A DNA stretch of 27,172 nucleotides. It comes from a virus. The notes beneath the pieces are model-generated. The model was not told where the DNA came from and did not search any database. It saw only the letters and a list, made by a program, of their open reading frames with translations. Each line of letters opens with the position of its first letter. The stretch's first letter is position 1. Both the position numbers and the translations under genes were made by a program. Below are positions 1 through 6,778 of the stretch, piece by piece. The stretch covers positions 1 through 27,172 of the IMG/VR virus record IMGVR_UViG_3300050821_003048, one strand, 5' to 3'.

Positions 1-876
1 CGACGCGTGAGGCACTTATTGCGACAAGAGCCCAACGCGCTCGAATTGGCGGCCCGGTTTCATCTGATTCGCAATATCAGCGAGCCGATGGCTTTCGAGC
101 AGCAATGCGTGGCGCAAATGCAGTCCATGGTTGCGATGAACATGCGAATCGACATGATCGTGTTGGATACTTGGGGCGCGTCAGGTCTCTGCTTTGCGGA
201 CAACGATACCGAGGCTGTGCTTAAAGCCATGTTCATTTTGAAGAGTGTAGCGAAGCGTACGGGCGCCGCGCTGATCGTCACTGATCACTTGCCGCTTGGC
301 AACGAAGATGCATGGCAAAAAGGCAACGGTGCCAAGTCCGGCAACGCCGGCTTTGTGTACCGAGTCACTGGCGCTCGCAACGACTACGTGTCGATTGATT
401 GCGGGAAGGCACGCGGAGCGCCAAAGGCCAAGAGCTACACCGGCCGAATCGTCTCGGAGAACTACGGAAAAGACGTGAAAGGTCGCACGACTACAGTTAA
501 CGTGTTCAAACGAACTTCCGAAATTATTAAAGAGGCCAAAGAACAATCCGCCGTGCTTAGGCTTGCCGCAATCCTGCCAGGTGTGACAGCTGCCGGCATG
601 GACGCATTGCGAGCCGGCAGCGTCGTCAGGTTCGAAAGTGTAGCGGCCGAAGTCGGACACGCTATCAAAGGCGAAGTGCCGAGCTACGTCGTCACGAAGG
701 ACGCCGCCAAAAAGATGTTTGACGACGGTTTGAAAAATTTATTGGACAGTGGACACCTTCGACCCTTGTACGGTTTTCCTTTTTATGTAATCTATCCGCC
801 GGCCGGTAGTGTACGGCAAGAGTTGATGATACCGTTCACGATCGAACTACCTAATGGAGGATTTCCGTGGTCATAA
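1..876 (+). CDS. RepA-like hexameric helicase / AAA ATPase, 5' truncated
   Basis: The frame is open to the left edge, so the true start lies outside; the first in-window GTG at 7 is internal. Near residue 50 there is a Walker B-like strand (IDMIVLDT), followed about 40 residues later by a second strand, ALIVTDHLP, in the pattern of RepA/DnaB-type RecA-fold ATPases ('...VVIDT...', 'VLVVHH'). The Walker A part is missing because of the window edge. The last roughly 120 residues look like a separate helical, possibly winged-helix, domain. A likely role is replicative or accessory helicase loading for phage DNA replication, consistent with the polymerase and ssDNA-binding genes downstream. It ends in GGFPWS, and its last codons contain the ribosome-binding site and GTG start of the next gene. 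The family call is by motif pattern only. Confidence 0.65.
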   Translation, partial: RRVRHLLRQEPNALELAARFHLIRNISEPMAFEQQCVAQMQSMVAMNMRIDMIVLDTWGASGLCFADNDTEAVLKAMFILKSVAKRTGAALIVTDHLPLGNEDAWQKGNGAKSGNAGFVYRVTGARNDYVSIDCGKARGAPKAKSYTGRIVSENYGKDVKGRTTTVNVFKRTSEIIKEAKEQSAVLRLAAILPGVTAAGMDALRAGSVVRFESVAAEVGHAIKGEVPSYVVTKDAAKKMFDDGLKNLLDSGHLRPLYGFPFYVIYPPAGSVRQELMIPFTIELPNGGFPWS

Positions 877-1034
877 GACAGACGCACACGTACGTCGAAC
901 TTGAAGTGTCAAAAGCTGCATATGATGAAATTGCGGCACTCTTGCGTGATGTTGATTATGATCACGTCTTTATGGATGACGGCGCGATCGATATGCACGG
1001 CATCGCGTTGGTGGTTAAGCGCGATGGCCCTTGA
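867..1034 (+). CDS. Small hypothetical protein, 55 aa, GTG start
   Basis: This short gene has a GTG start preceded by a strong GGAGG six bases upstream, inside the last codons of the upstream ATPase gene (10-base overlap). The product starts VVIRQTHTYVELEVSKAAYD and continues as an alternating strand-helix-strand pattern with an acidic centre (DVDYDHVFMDDGAIDMHG) and ends KRDGP. The pattern suggests a small alpha/beta fold. I do not recognise a family. Its stop lies inside the next small gene, so the three genes are translationally coupled. The reading frame and the SD-to-start spacing are clear; the function is unknown. Confidence 0.7.
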   Translation: MVIRQTHTYVELEVSKAAYDEIAALLRDVDYDHVFMDDGAIDMHGIALVVKRDGP

Positions 1035-1179
1035 CGCGAACGGCGAATGGGACGGCGTGTGCGCCTGCGGTAAAAAGGAAATGGACGGCGTACGTTGCCG
1101 GCTGGGTGCCACGCACGAACTGCCTAAGCTAATGCCGTGGGAAATTGAAAAGCCGAAAGAGGAATTTCCGTGGGAGTAG
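1024..1179 (+). CDS. Small Cys-containing protein, 51 aa, with two PWE motifs
   Basis: I chose the ATG at 1024, which overlaps the end of the previous gene; the frame is open further upstream, but that part only shadows the 867-1034 gene. The product, MALDANGEWDGVCACGKKEM onward, has a CxC pair and a third Cys (VRCRLG) that could bind a metal. It carries the peptide PWE twice: LMPWEIEK near residue 40 and EEFPWE as the last six residues. The final codons double as the SD and GTG start of the methyltransferase gene. I do not recognise a family. The acidic-hydrophobic-Pro-Trp tail resembles the tails that dock on replication proteins, but that is inference. Confidence 0.65.
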   Translation: MALDANGEWDGVCACGKKEMDGVRCRLGATHELPKLMPWEIEKPKEEFPWE

Positions 1180-1967
1180 CCTACTACAACGAAAAAGATC
1201 CGTTCGCTGCGGAATGGCTGCGCAAGCTTGTTGCTGCAAACATGATCGCACCCGGCGACGTTGACGAAAGAAGCATCGAGGATGTCATTCCCCTGGAGCT
1301 TGCCAAGTACACACAGTGTCACTTCTTTGCCGGCATCGGCGGTTGGTCCCGAGCCGCTCGCCTTGCCGGGTTGCCCGATAGCGAACCTATTTGGACCGGC
1401 TCTTGTCCGTGCCAACCTTTCAGCGGGGCAAGCCAAGGCACGGGGTTTGCTGACGAGCGGCACCTATGGCCTGCGTTTTTCCATCTTATCGAGCAGTGCC
1501 GACCTAGCGTCGTTTTTGGTGAGCAAGTTGAATCAGCGGTTAAGTGGGGTTGGCTTGACTTGGTACAATCCGACATGGAAGGCGCGGACTACGCCTTCGG
1601 GGCGGCAATACTACCGGCTTGTAGTGTCGGCGCGCCGCACGAACGGCAACGCATATTCTTCGTGGCTCACGCCAACCGCAACAGAAATGAACCACGGCAC
1701 AATAAATTTCCATGCGCGACGGAGGAAGAAAGGGAAGCCCGAGGCCCAATTCAGGTTGGGGGACCAATGCATTCTACGTTTTGGGATGACCATGTTAGAG
1801 CGGCGGGAAACGACGGAAAACAATATCTCTTGGAAAATAGACCCGGCGCATTCCCGTTGGTTAATGGGCTATCCGAGGGAGTGGGACGCTTGCGCGCCTA
1901 CGGTAACGCGATCGTTCCGCAAGTCGCGGCCGAACTTATCAAAGTGGCCATGGAATACGCGCCATGA
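1170..1967 (+). CDS. C5-cytosine DNA methyltransferase (Dcm-like)
   Basis: The 265-residue product methylates cytosine C5 in DNA using S-adenosylmethionine. The conserved motifs are in order: motif I FFAGIGG (about residue 52), motif [12 protein letters not shown] with the catalytic Cys of PCQ (about 81), motif VI FGEQVES (the usual ENV is EQV), motif [17 protein letters not shown] (about 158), and motif [15 protein letters not shown] (about 243). The target-recognition segment between VIII and X is short, about 75 residues. The GTG start is placed after GAGGAA embedded in the previous gene. It ends with an ATGA overlap into the next gene. In a phage this most likely protects DNA from host restriction. 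Unusually, a second frame is open through almost the whole gene (see 1282-1971). Confidence 0.93.
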   Translation: MGVAYYNEKDPFAAEWLRKLVAANMIAPGDVDERSIEDVIPLELAKYTQCHFFAGIGGWSRAARLAGLPDSEPIWTGSCPCQPFSGASQGTGFADERHLWPAFFHLIEQCRPSVVFGEQVESAVKWGWLDLVQSDMEGADYAFGAAILPACSVGAPHERQRIFFVAHANRNRNEPRHNKFPCATEEEREARGPIQVGGPMHSTFWDDHVRAAGNDGKQYLLENRPGAFPLVNGLSEGVGRLRAYGNAIVPQVAAELIKVAMEYAP

Positions 1968-1971
1968 CTAG
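1282..1971 (+). other. Long alternate-frame ORF inside the methyltransferase gene
   Basis: Frame +1 stays open from TTG 1261 (best ATG at 1282 after GAGG) to 1971, giving about 229 residues overlapping the Dcm-like gene. It contains stretches such as [40 protein letters not shown] and [17 protein letters not shown]. From memory, these resemble hypothetical proteins often annotated beside phage cytosine methylases. Part of the resemblance is forced, because conserved Dcm codons (GAPHERQR) read in this frame give SARRTNGNA. The WLMGYP segment, however, falls where the Dcm frame is less constrained. It may be an overprinted gene or a frame shadow that is propagated in databases. I cannot decide which from sequence alone. 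Confidence 0.35.
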
Positions 1972-2137
1972 CAAAACAGGCGATGAACTGCGGGCGTTGG
2001 CCGCTGCGATCGAACGCGTCAAGAGCGAAAGCCCAGTCGCGAACGTAGCGCAGCAGATCGTCAACAACTGCACTGACCATCTTCGCACTGTCGCGCGTCT
2101 GCACGACATGCATGCTCTGGTCATGAACCATGACTGA
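1964..2137 (+). CDS. Small hypothetical protein, 57 aa
   Basis: The ATG overlaps the TGA of the methyltransferase gene as ATGA, a typical translational coupling. The product reads [20 protein letters not shown], then a predominantly helical segment with [20 protein letters not shown], and ends ALVMNHD. It looks like a two-helix or coiled-coil protein with one Cys. I do not recognise a family. The next gene starts inside its last codons (8-base overlap), so it sits in an unbroken chain of overlapping genes. The coupling supports it being real. Confidence 0.65.
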   Translation: MTSKTGDELRALAAAIERVKSESPVANVAQQIVNNCTDHLRTVARLHDMHALVMNHD

Positions 2138-2471
2138 TGACGAACTTTTCCCATGGGAACCGCGCCCCCGGTCAGTCGAGGAAACCGTGGAGCTGCTACA
2201 ACTAGATTTCGCGTACGCCGTGACGCACACCGCCGTTGTGGTGCATTCTAACAACCCGGCGATGGTGTTCACTGCCAATACACAACGGGGCCAGCTCGTG
2301 CCGCGTGGCGAGGTAAAATTTCTTGGGGCGAATGGAGTGGCGGCAACGACGATCGAACTGCAAGATATCGGAATGCCACAGGTTCACGCGCAGTACATGA
2401 CTGTACAGCAGATCATGTCGCGCGTTTGGAAGTTGGCAAGCGAATTGGGTTTGGAGTTGAGCAATGAGTGA
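2130..2471 (+). CDS. Hypothetical protein, 113 aa, N-terminal FPWE
   Basis: It starts at ATG 2130 within the end of the previous gene. The N-terminus [15 protein letters not shown] carries the same Phe-Pro-Trp-Glu peptide found at the end of two upstream proteins, here after an acidic run. The rest is a compact alpha/beta pattern (VVVHSNNPAMVF, VKFLGANGVAATTIELQDIG) finishing with a helix (VQQIMSRVWKLASELGLEL). I see no recognised domain and cannot assign a function. The position among DNA-metabolism genes is the only context. Confidence 0.75.
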   Translation: MTDDELFPWEPRPRSVEETVELLQLDFAYAVTHTAVVVHSNNPAMVFTANTQRGQLVPRGEVKFLGANGVAATTIELQDIGMPQVHAQYMTVQQIMSRVWKLASELGLELSNE

Positions 2472-2616
2472 CGCCATTCTGTTACTGCTTATTGTCGTAA
2501 TTGTTACGAGCGCCGGATGGGGTTTTGTGACAAATTCACGCCGCCGCGCGAGAATGACGCCCGAAGAACGCAAACGCGAGGACGAAGAAGTCAGTCGCGA
2601 AACACAAATTTGGTGA
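2464..2616 (+). CDS. Small single-pass membrane protein, 50 aa
   Basis: It starts at ATG 2464, overlapping the previous stop by 8 bases. The first roughly 22 residues (MSDAILLLLIVVIVTSAGWG) form one strongly hydrophobic helix. A basic turn (NSRRRARM) and a highly charged C-terminal helix (TPEERKREDEEVSRETQIW) follow, so the tail should be cytoplasmic by the positive-inside rule if the N-terminus is outside. There is no recognised family. A spanin- or holin-like role is possible in principle, but the location among replication genes does not support it; membrane anchoring of another phage protein is equally plausible. Confidence 0.65.
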   Translation: MSDAILLLLIVVIVTSAGWGFVTNSRRRARMTPEERKREDEEVSRETQIW

Positions 2617-2619
2617 CAC

Positions 2620-2901
2620 ATGGCAGACGACGGGCTCAAAATCGAAACGGCGGCCGGCGTTACGCTGCGCGACGCAATACGCCAGCACATGACATCGTTC
2701 GCGCTCACAATCAACACAAGTCGCCACACCGGCCAAGCTGTCATCTCGGCGTACATCGATGGCTTGTCTGGCGCTATGGCGCTGACGATCGCGGGTAGCC
2801 ACGGCAGCAAAGAAGAGATTGTTAACGCTACGCTAGCTAAGTTGCGCGAAGCTCTTGATCGTGACTTGCAGTACTTGGGGAAAAACCATGCCAAATACTG
2901 A
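2620..2901 (+). CDS. Hypothetical protein, 93 aa
   Basis: It starts at ATG 2620, three bases after the previous stop. The product reads MADDGLKIETAAGVTLRDAI, then a beta segment (VISAYIDGLSGAMALTIAG) and a C-terminal helix (SKEEIVNATLAKLREALDRDL). The pattern suggests a small alpha/beta protein. I recognise no family. The last 14 bases overlap the start of the following gene. It has the same strand and tight spacing as its neighbours, consistent with one operon. Confidence 0.7.
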   Translation: MADDGLKIETAAGVTLRDAIRQHMTSFALTINTSRHTGQAVISAYIDGLSGAMALTIAGSHGSKEEIVNATLAKLREALDRDLQYLGKNHAKY

Positions 2902-3094
2902 ACCTAATTCGCTGCCGTGGCAGTTTGACGACTGGCGAGACTGGCGGCGCACGTACACGGCGTATGTCGAAGAGTTCAAAGTGAGCGCTAAGGACAGCTT
3001 TAGAGAGGCCCTGCTAGAAATGCGCCTTAGGCGGCTCGGCTTCGTTGGCGTGAATCTGGATCGGGAAATCGAGTTTATAAAAGAAAACACCTGA
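2888..3094 (+). CDS. Hypothetical protein, 68 aa, Trp-rich N-terminus
   Basis: I chose ATG 2888, preceded by TTGGGGA; the frame opens further upstream but that part shadows the previous gene. The N-terminus MPNTEPNSLPWQFDDWRDWR is rich in Trp and Asp and again carries a Leu-Pro-Trp peptide. The middle and C-terminus are helical and basic or acidic in turn (AKDSFREALLEMRLRRLGF, LDREIEFIKENT). There is no recognised domain. Its TGA overlaps the helicase ATG (TGATG), so it may be translated with the helicase and could be a partner of it. Confidence 0.7.
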   Translation: MPNTEPNSLPWQFDDWRDWRRTYTAYVEEFKVSAKDSFREALLEMRLRRLGFVGVNLDREIEFIKENT

Positions 3095-4725
3095 TGTACC
3101 CCGCTCCACCCTTAGCGCCCTTCATACCACGCCGCCACCAAACGGAAGGCGTGCAAGCACTCGTTGCTTACGAAGGGCGCTTCAGTGTCGCCGAGGCGTC
3201 CGTAGCTTCCGGCAAAAGCGCCATGCTCGGAATGCTGGCGATCCACTACAGTCAGTTCGGTCGCGTACTGATCGTTGCGCACAACAAAGAATTAGTGGTC
3301 CAAAATGCCGAAGCCTGCAAACAACTTGGGTGTGTCCCTGGCGTCTGTTCAGCATCCATCAGCGTCAACGCCTTCGCCCGGGTTACAGTCGGAACCATCG
3401 GAACAATCGTTAGCAGACTCCACCTTTTCCGTGACGTGGTGGCGATTCTTGTGGACGAAGTTCACCGGACGCCACCCGCTAAGTCGTCACAATACCGGCG
3501 GCTGTTCGATAAGCTCGCGCAAACCAAAGTCCACGGGCTGACCGCAACCCCATTCCGCTCGGACGGCACCGGCGATCTTAACCGTACATTCGGCCCGGTA
3601 GTTTTCAAGTACACTTTTCTGGACGCACTTCGTGACGGCTATGTCAAGCCGCTGGTCCCGGTGGACGCTGGCGAGGACGAGACGATCGAAGTTGACGGAC
3701 TGAAAACCGTTGCCGGCGATTTCGATATGGACGAAATGGCGCCCCGGGCGATCAAGCTTTCTCCAAGCCACGCGAAAACCATCTTGGACGTAATGCAGAA
3801 GTACGGTCGTCGTCGCGTACTGGTGTTTTGCTGCAACATCGAGCACGTCGATAGGATAGAAGCCGAGCTGCAAAAACTTGGCGCCTCTGTTGTCGGTGTG
3901 CACTCGCGCTCGATCACGGGCAAGCGCGATAAAGCCGTGGACGCATTCAAAGCCGGACGCGCGGAGATCCTCGTATCGTGCAATATGTTCACGACGGGCT
4001 TTAACGTCATCGACATCGATTATATGGCGTTCTGCCGCGCCACCAAATCTGCCGTGCTGTACGCGCAGTCGCTAGGACGCGGCGCCCGCATAACACCGTA
4101 CGCCGCTAACTGCCTCGTGTCGGACTTCGGCGGCAACATTCAGCGGCACGGCACCCTTGATGCCGTAATGGCAGCGCCAGGTCGATTGCTGGAATGCGAA
4201 GCCGACGGTTGCGGCGCTGAATGGGAAACTTGGGAAAACGGCAAGACGTGCCCGAAGTGCCAAACGCTGCACCGGAGCGCGCCAAAGTGCAAAAGTTGCG
4301 GCGATCAGTTTGATCCGCATTTTCACGGAATGCGCTGCCCGCACTGTCATCAACAACAATCCGAAATCAAGACGTGCGCAGCCTGCGAAGAGACGTACGC
4401 GGCATTTTTGCACCCGCTTTGCCCGTTCTGCGGTTTCGACAATACCGTAGTCATGGCGGCCGGCAAAGATTTGAAAATGCGCGGCGGTGCGAATGAAGCC
4501 GTCAGCATCCGTAAAATAGTAGAAAACAGTCCTTGGCAGGAAATCGTCAGCCCGCCGGTTAAGAATCCTTCGGGCGGCTGGACTTTAACAACGCGGTATA
4601 CGACGGCACTCTGGAACTACGAAGTGCTGCCCGACGTGCATTCAGTGTACCTCAAGCGAGCCACCAACGGGCGCTACATCGCGGCCGGACTTTACGATAG
4701 GCAGGGCGTGATCCATCAGAAATAG
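3094..4725 (+). CDS. DEAD/DEAH-type SF2 helicase with C-terminal zinc ribbons
   Basis: The 543-residue product should unwind or translocate on nucleic acid with ATP. Motifs in order: Q-motif-like RRHQTEGVQAL, motif I ASVASGKS (Lys about 41; the usual leading Gly is Ala), motif II LVDEVHR (about 120, DExH type), motif III LTATPFR (about 150), and motif VI QSLGRGARI (about 330). After the helicase core come three CxxC-type pairs of knuckles between about residues 368 and 450 (CPKC, CKSCG, CPHCH, CAAC, CPFCG), that is, a stack of zinc ribbons, and then a C-terminal domain (TTRYTTALWNYEVLPDVHSV). The core resembles the RecB-less UvsW/DEAD phage helicases. Its exact role (recombination, replication restart or branch migration) is not determinable here. 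Confidence 0.9.
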   Translation: MYPAPPLAPFIPRRHQTEGVQALVAYEGRFSVAEASVASGKSAMLGMLAIHYSQFGRVLIVAHNKELVVQNAEACKQLGCVPGVCSASISVNAFARVTVGTIGTIVSRLHLFRDVVAILVDEVHRTPPAKSSQYRRLFDKLAQTKVHGLTATPFRSDGTGDLNRTFGPVVFKYTFLDALRDGYVKPLVPVDAGEDETIEVDGLKTVAGDFDMDEMAPRAIKLSPSHAKTILDVMQKYGRRRVLVFCCNIEHVDRIEAELQKLGASVVGVHSRSITGKRDKAVDAFKAGRAEILVSCNMFTTGFNVIDIDYMAFCRATKSAVLYAQSLGRGARITPYAANCLVSDFGGNIQRHGTLDAVMAAPGRLLECEADGCGAEWETWENGKTCPKCQTLHRSAPKCKSCGDQFDPHFHGMRCPHCHQQQSEIKTCAACEETYAAFLHPLCPFCGFDNTVVMAAGKDLKMRGGANEAVSIRKIVENSPWQEIVSPPVKNPSGGWTLTTRYTTALWNYEVLPDVHSVYLKRATNGRYIAAGLYDRQGVIHQK

Positions 4726-4734
4726 GAGAGTGAA

Positions 4735-4944
4735 ATGGCGCAAGGCGAATTTACGAAAGAGGAAGCGACTGCGAGTCTCGACGGGCTTTCTGAGATGTTC
4801 AAGGCGATTCCCAAAAACAAACAAGGAAACTTTTTTGGGCATCTAAACGACATCGCACTATTCCTTGAAGCGGCGAAGCGAGCCGCGCCAGCCGAAAAAC
4901 AAAAAGGACCTTGTACGGAAAATAGGGTGTTGACGGCGCCCTAA
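4735..4944 (+). CDS. Hypothetical protein, 69 aa
   Basis: A good ribosome-binding site (AGGAGAG) precedes ATG 4735, which lies nine bases after the helicase stop. The product is MAQGEFTKEEATASLDGLSE, then MFKAIPKNKQGNFFGHLNDI and ALFLEAAKRAAPAEK; it looks like a helical bundle with an amphipathic C-terminal helix. No family is recognised. The end of the gene overlaps the start of a sigma70-like promoter, so it is probably the last gene of the first transcription segment. Confidence 0.7.
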   Translation: MAQGEFTKEEATASLDGLSEMFKAIPKNKQGNFFGHLNDIALFLEAAKRAAPAEKQKGPCTENRVLTAP

Positions 4945-4958
4945 ATCCTTGTCATACA
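4930..4958 (+). promoter_or_regulatory. Sigma70-like promoter containing the TGTCATACA element
   Basis: TTGACG (4930-4935), a 17-base spacer and CATACA (4953-4958) precede the 141-residue protein gene. The -10 hexamer lies inside TGTCATACA, an element that recurs at 13934-13942 and twice at 20697-20718. Confidence 0.55.
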
Positions 4959-4987
4959 TTTGCGTCATCAACCACGGGAGACACGAA

Positions 4988-5413
4988 ATGAAGATCATAG
5001 TCGAGTTTGACAACGAGGCAGAGTTCAAGGCACGCATCAAAAACCCGCGCGGCGGCAAGGACGACGACGGTCCGCAGGTCGGCAGCGCGCAGGCCCCGGC
5101 GCCCTTGATGCCGCCTCAGCAACAGCAACCTGCGTTCAACCCCAACCCGCCGGCCGCGTTCACGCCGCCGCAGGGCGGCTTCCCTGGGGCGCCCGTCGCT
5201 GACCCGGTTGTTGCCGGCCTCGTCCAGCGCATCGTCGCCCGCATTGACGGAGCCATCGCTAACGGACAGCCTGCCGACGCGGTGTTGAGTTGGTTTCGCG
5301 GCCAAGCGGGAGCCGAAGCAGTCGCCGCCACGATGGACCAAATCAAAACTGTGTTTTTGCCTAAGCTGACAGTTCCGGCTTTGGAAAACATAGCCAAATT
5401 AATGAACGCGTAA
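4988..5413 (+). CDS. Hypothetical protein with Pro/Gly/Phe-rich linker, 141 aa
   Basis: I chose ATG 4988 behind GGGAGAC, about 23 bases after the predicted transcription start; upstream in-frame codons lie in the promoter. Three parts are visible: a short N-terminal beta-rich piece (MKIIVEFDNEAEFKARIKNP), a disordered linker of Pro, Gln, Gly and Phe (residues about 22-72, with FTPPQGGF), and a C-terminal helical domain (VVAGLVQRIVARIDGAIANG onward, ending LENIAKLMNA). The linker peptide FTPPxGGF also occurs in the C-terminal tail of the ssDNA-binding protein at 7612-8388. I do not recognise the family. Confidence 0.75.
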   Translation: MKIIVEFDNEAEFKARIKNPRGGKDDDGPQVGSAQAPAPLMPPQQQQPAFNPNPPAAFTPPQGGFPGAPVADPVVAGLVQRIVARIDGAIANGQPADAVLSWFRGQAGAEAVAATMDQIKTVFLPKLTVPALENIAKLMNA

Positions 5414-5436
5414 TTAGGGCGCACCACAGTGTCCTT

Positions 5437-5477
5437 GGAGGCGGCGACGGGCACCGTAAGTGCTGTTAGCCGCCTCC
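5437..5477 (+). promoter_or_regulatory. Nested hairpin in the 5414-5499 gap
   Basis: A perfect 9-bp stem GGAGGCGGC / GCCGCCTCC (5437-5445 with 5469-5477) encloses a smaller perfect stem GCAC / GTGC (5451-5454 with 5460-5463). There is no T-run after it, so it is not a standard rho-independent terminator. It sits 22 bases before the next ATG and may be an RNA processing site, an attenuator or a small structured RNA. Confidence 0.5.
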
Positions 5478-5499
5478 TAAACCTCAAAAGGTCCGCACG

Positions 5500-5736
5500 A
5501 TGCTTCGCGCTCATGCAAACATGCCAATCGATGAATTCATCGCGCAGTTGCGTACTTACGTCATTGCGCTCGGACTGAGTACTCAAGTCGTGGACTGCGT
5601 TGATCGACTCGCGGACGCATACGAGGTTGAGGATCGGCGTGCATTAGAGTTGCAAGAATCAGAAGAAGAGGGTGAAAAATGCGGGCGCGAAAGTATGCGA
5701 AACGAAATCTTAGGAGCCGTAAAACACGTGGCTTGA
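5500..5736 (+). CDS. Hypothetical acidic protein, 78 aa
   Basis: ATG 5500 follows AAAAGGT and the nested hairpin. The product MLRAHANMPIDEFIAQLRTY is helical in its first half (IALGLSTQVVDCVDRLADAY) and very acidic in the second (EVEDRRALELQESEEEGEK), ending with a short helix. There is no recognised domain. A following 17-codon ORF at 5747-5800 could be a leader or chance; I do not call it. Confidence 0.65.
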   Translation: MLRAHANMPIDEFIAQLRTYVIALGLSTQVVDCVDRLADAYEVEDRRALELQESEEEGEKCGRESMRNEILGAVKHVA

Positions 5737-5799
5737 CCGGCAAGACATGCCACCACTTTTGAAAGACGAACTTATTGAGTTTATAGAGGACGTTGTTTG

Positions 5800-6777
5800 A
5801 TGGCCCATTCAATCTTCGCGCCATCATCCGCAGCTACGTGGCTCGAATGCTCTTTCAGCGCACGCAACAGCGTACCCGAGGCACCGAAGCCGTTGAAAAC
5901 GCAGCTCGCCGCCGATGAGGGCACACGCGTACACGCATTGCTGGCGGCGTCTTTTACGGATGCAGATGCGGCAGAGGGTGACACGGCTGAAGATACGATT
6001 GCACTCGGAATGGCCTTCATACGTCAGCTAGAGCCCGGCGAACTGCACGCGGAATTGAAAGTTGAACTAGCGTACGAATGCGGTGGCACGACTGACGTAT
6101 TTAACGACACGCCGTATATCGCCACCGTACTTGATTTGAAAAACGGCAAGTGGGACGTTGATGCGTACCACAACAAGCAAATGCTGACATACGCCGCTGC
6201 GCTGCTCAACGAATGCGAAGCCGAGTGGTGGCGCCTTGTGATTTTCCAGCCCAACGGCTTGGACGAAACGCCTTTCAAGCAATGGGTCGCGCATCGTAGC
6301 GAAGTCGCGGCGCACCGCGATCGCGTGCTACGACAGATCGCTGACCGCAGTGCGCCGCGCCCCGGCCCGTGGTGCCGCTGGTGCAACGCGTTTCAGCAAT
6401 GCCCCGCGATGGCGGCCGACGCCGGCTTCGTCATGGGTGCCATGTCACGCGCTCCCGAGAGTCTGACCAGCGAGGAACTTGTACGGCTGTTGCGAATCAT
6501 CCGGGCGCTGGGCGATGTGAAGGCCGTCTATGATGACGCATTGACCACGAAGTTAAAGCTAGGCCATGCGGCGCCGGGTGCCGCACTGAAGCCAGCTCGC
6601 GCTTTTCGAGCTTGGAATGACCAAGAGCAGGCCGCCAAGGTGCTGTACGAAAGTTTCGGTTTTAGGGGCGTGAAACCGCTGTCGCCAGCGCAGGCTGAAA
6701 AGCTCGGGCCGGCTGGAAAGCAGTACGCAACTGTCGGGGCGCACAAGCCTCAAGGTGAAATGAAGGCATCGTATTAA
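5800..6777 (+). CDS. DUF2800 family PD-(D/E)XK nuclease (RecB/Cas4-like)
   Basis: I chose ATG 5800 (TGATG context, AGAGGA upstream); a TTG one codon earlier is less likely. The 325-residue protein begins HSIFAPSSAATWLECSFSAR with an early ADEGTRVHALL helix. The catalytic core is visible as GGTTDVF (Asp) and then VLDLKNGK, the DxK of the RecB-like fold, near residues 90-112, followed by NKQMLTYAAAL. Cysteines in PWCRWCNAFQQCP near residue 190-200 could ligate an Fe-S or Zn centre as in Cas4/AddB-type nucleases. In phages this family sits beside DUF2815 and DNA polymerase genes, as here, and probably acts in recombination or end processing. Confidence 0.85.
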   Translation: MAHSIFAPSSAATWLECSFSARNSVPEAPKPLKTQLAADEGTRVHALLAASFTDADAAEGDTAEDTIALGMAFIRQLEPGELHAELKVELAYECGGTTDVFNDTPYIATVLDLKNGKWDVDAYHNKQMLTYAAALLNECEAEWWRLVIFQPNGLDETPFKQWVAHRSEVAAHRDRVLRQIADRSAPRPGPWCRWCNAFQQCPAMAADAGFVMGAMSRAPESLTSEELVRLLRIIRALGDVKAVYDDALTTKLKLGHAAPGAALKPARAFRAWNDQEQAAKVLYESFGFRGVKPLSPAQAEKLGPAGKQYATVGAHKPQGEMKASY

Positions 6778-6778
6778 C

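Noticed and set aside
181-660. Long antisense ORF (159 codons) opposite the RepA-like gene
   Set aside because: No ribosome-binding site or domain pattern; it mirrors the codon bias of the + strand gene.
5747-5800. 17-codon ORF before the DUF2800 gene
   Set aside because: Too short to support; its end simply provides the TGATG start context of the nuclease gene.
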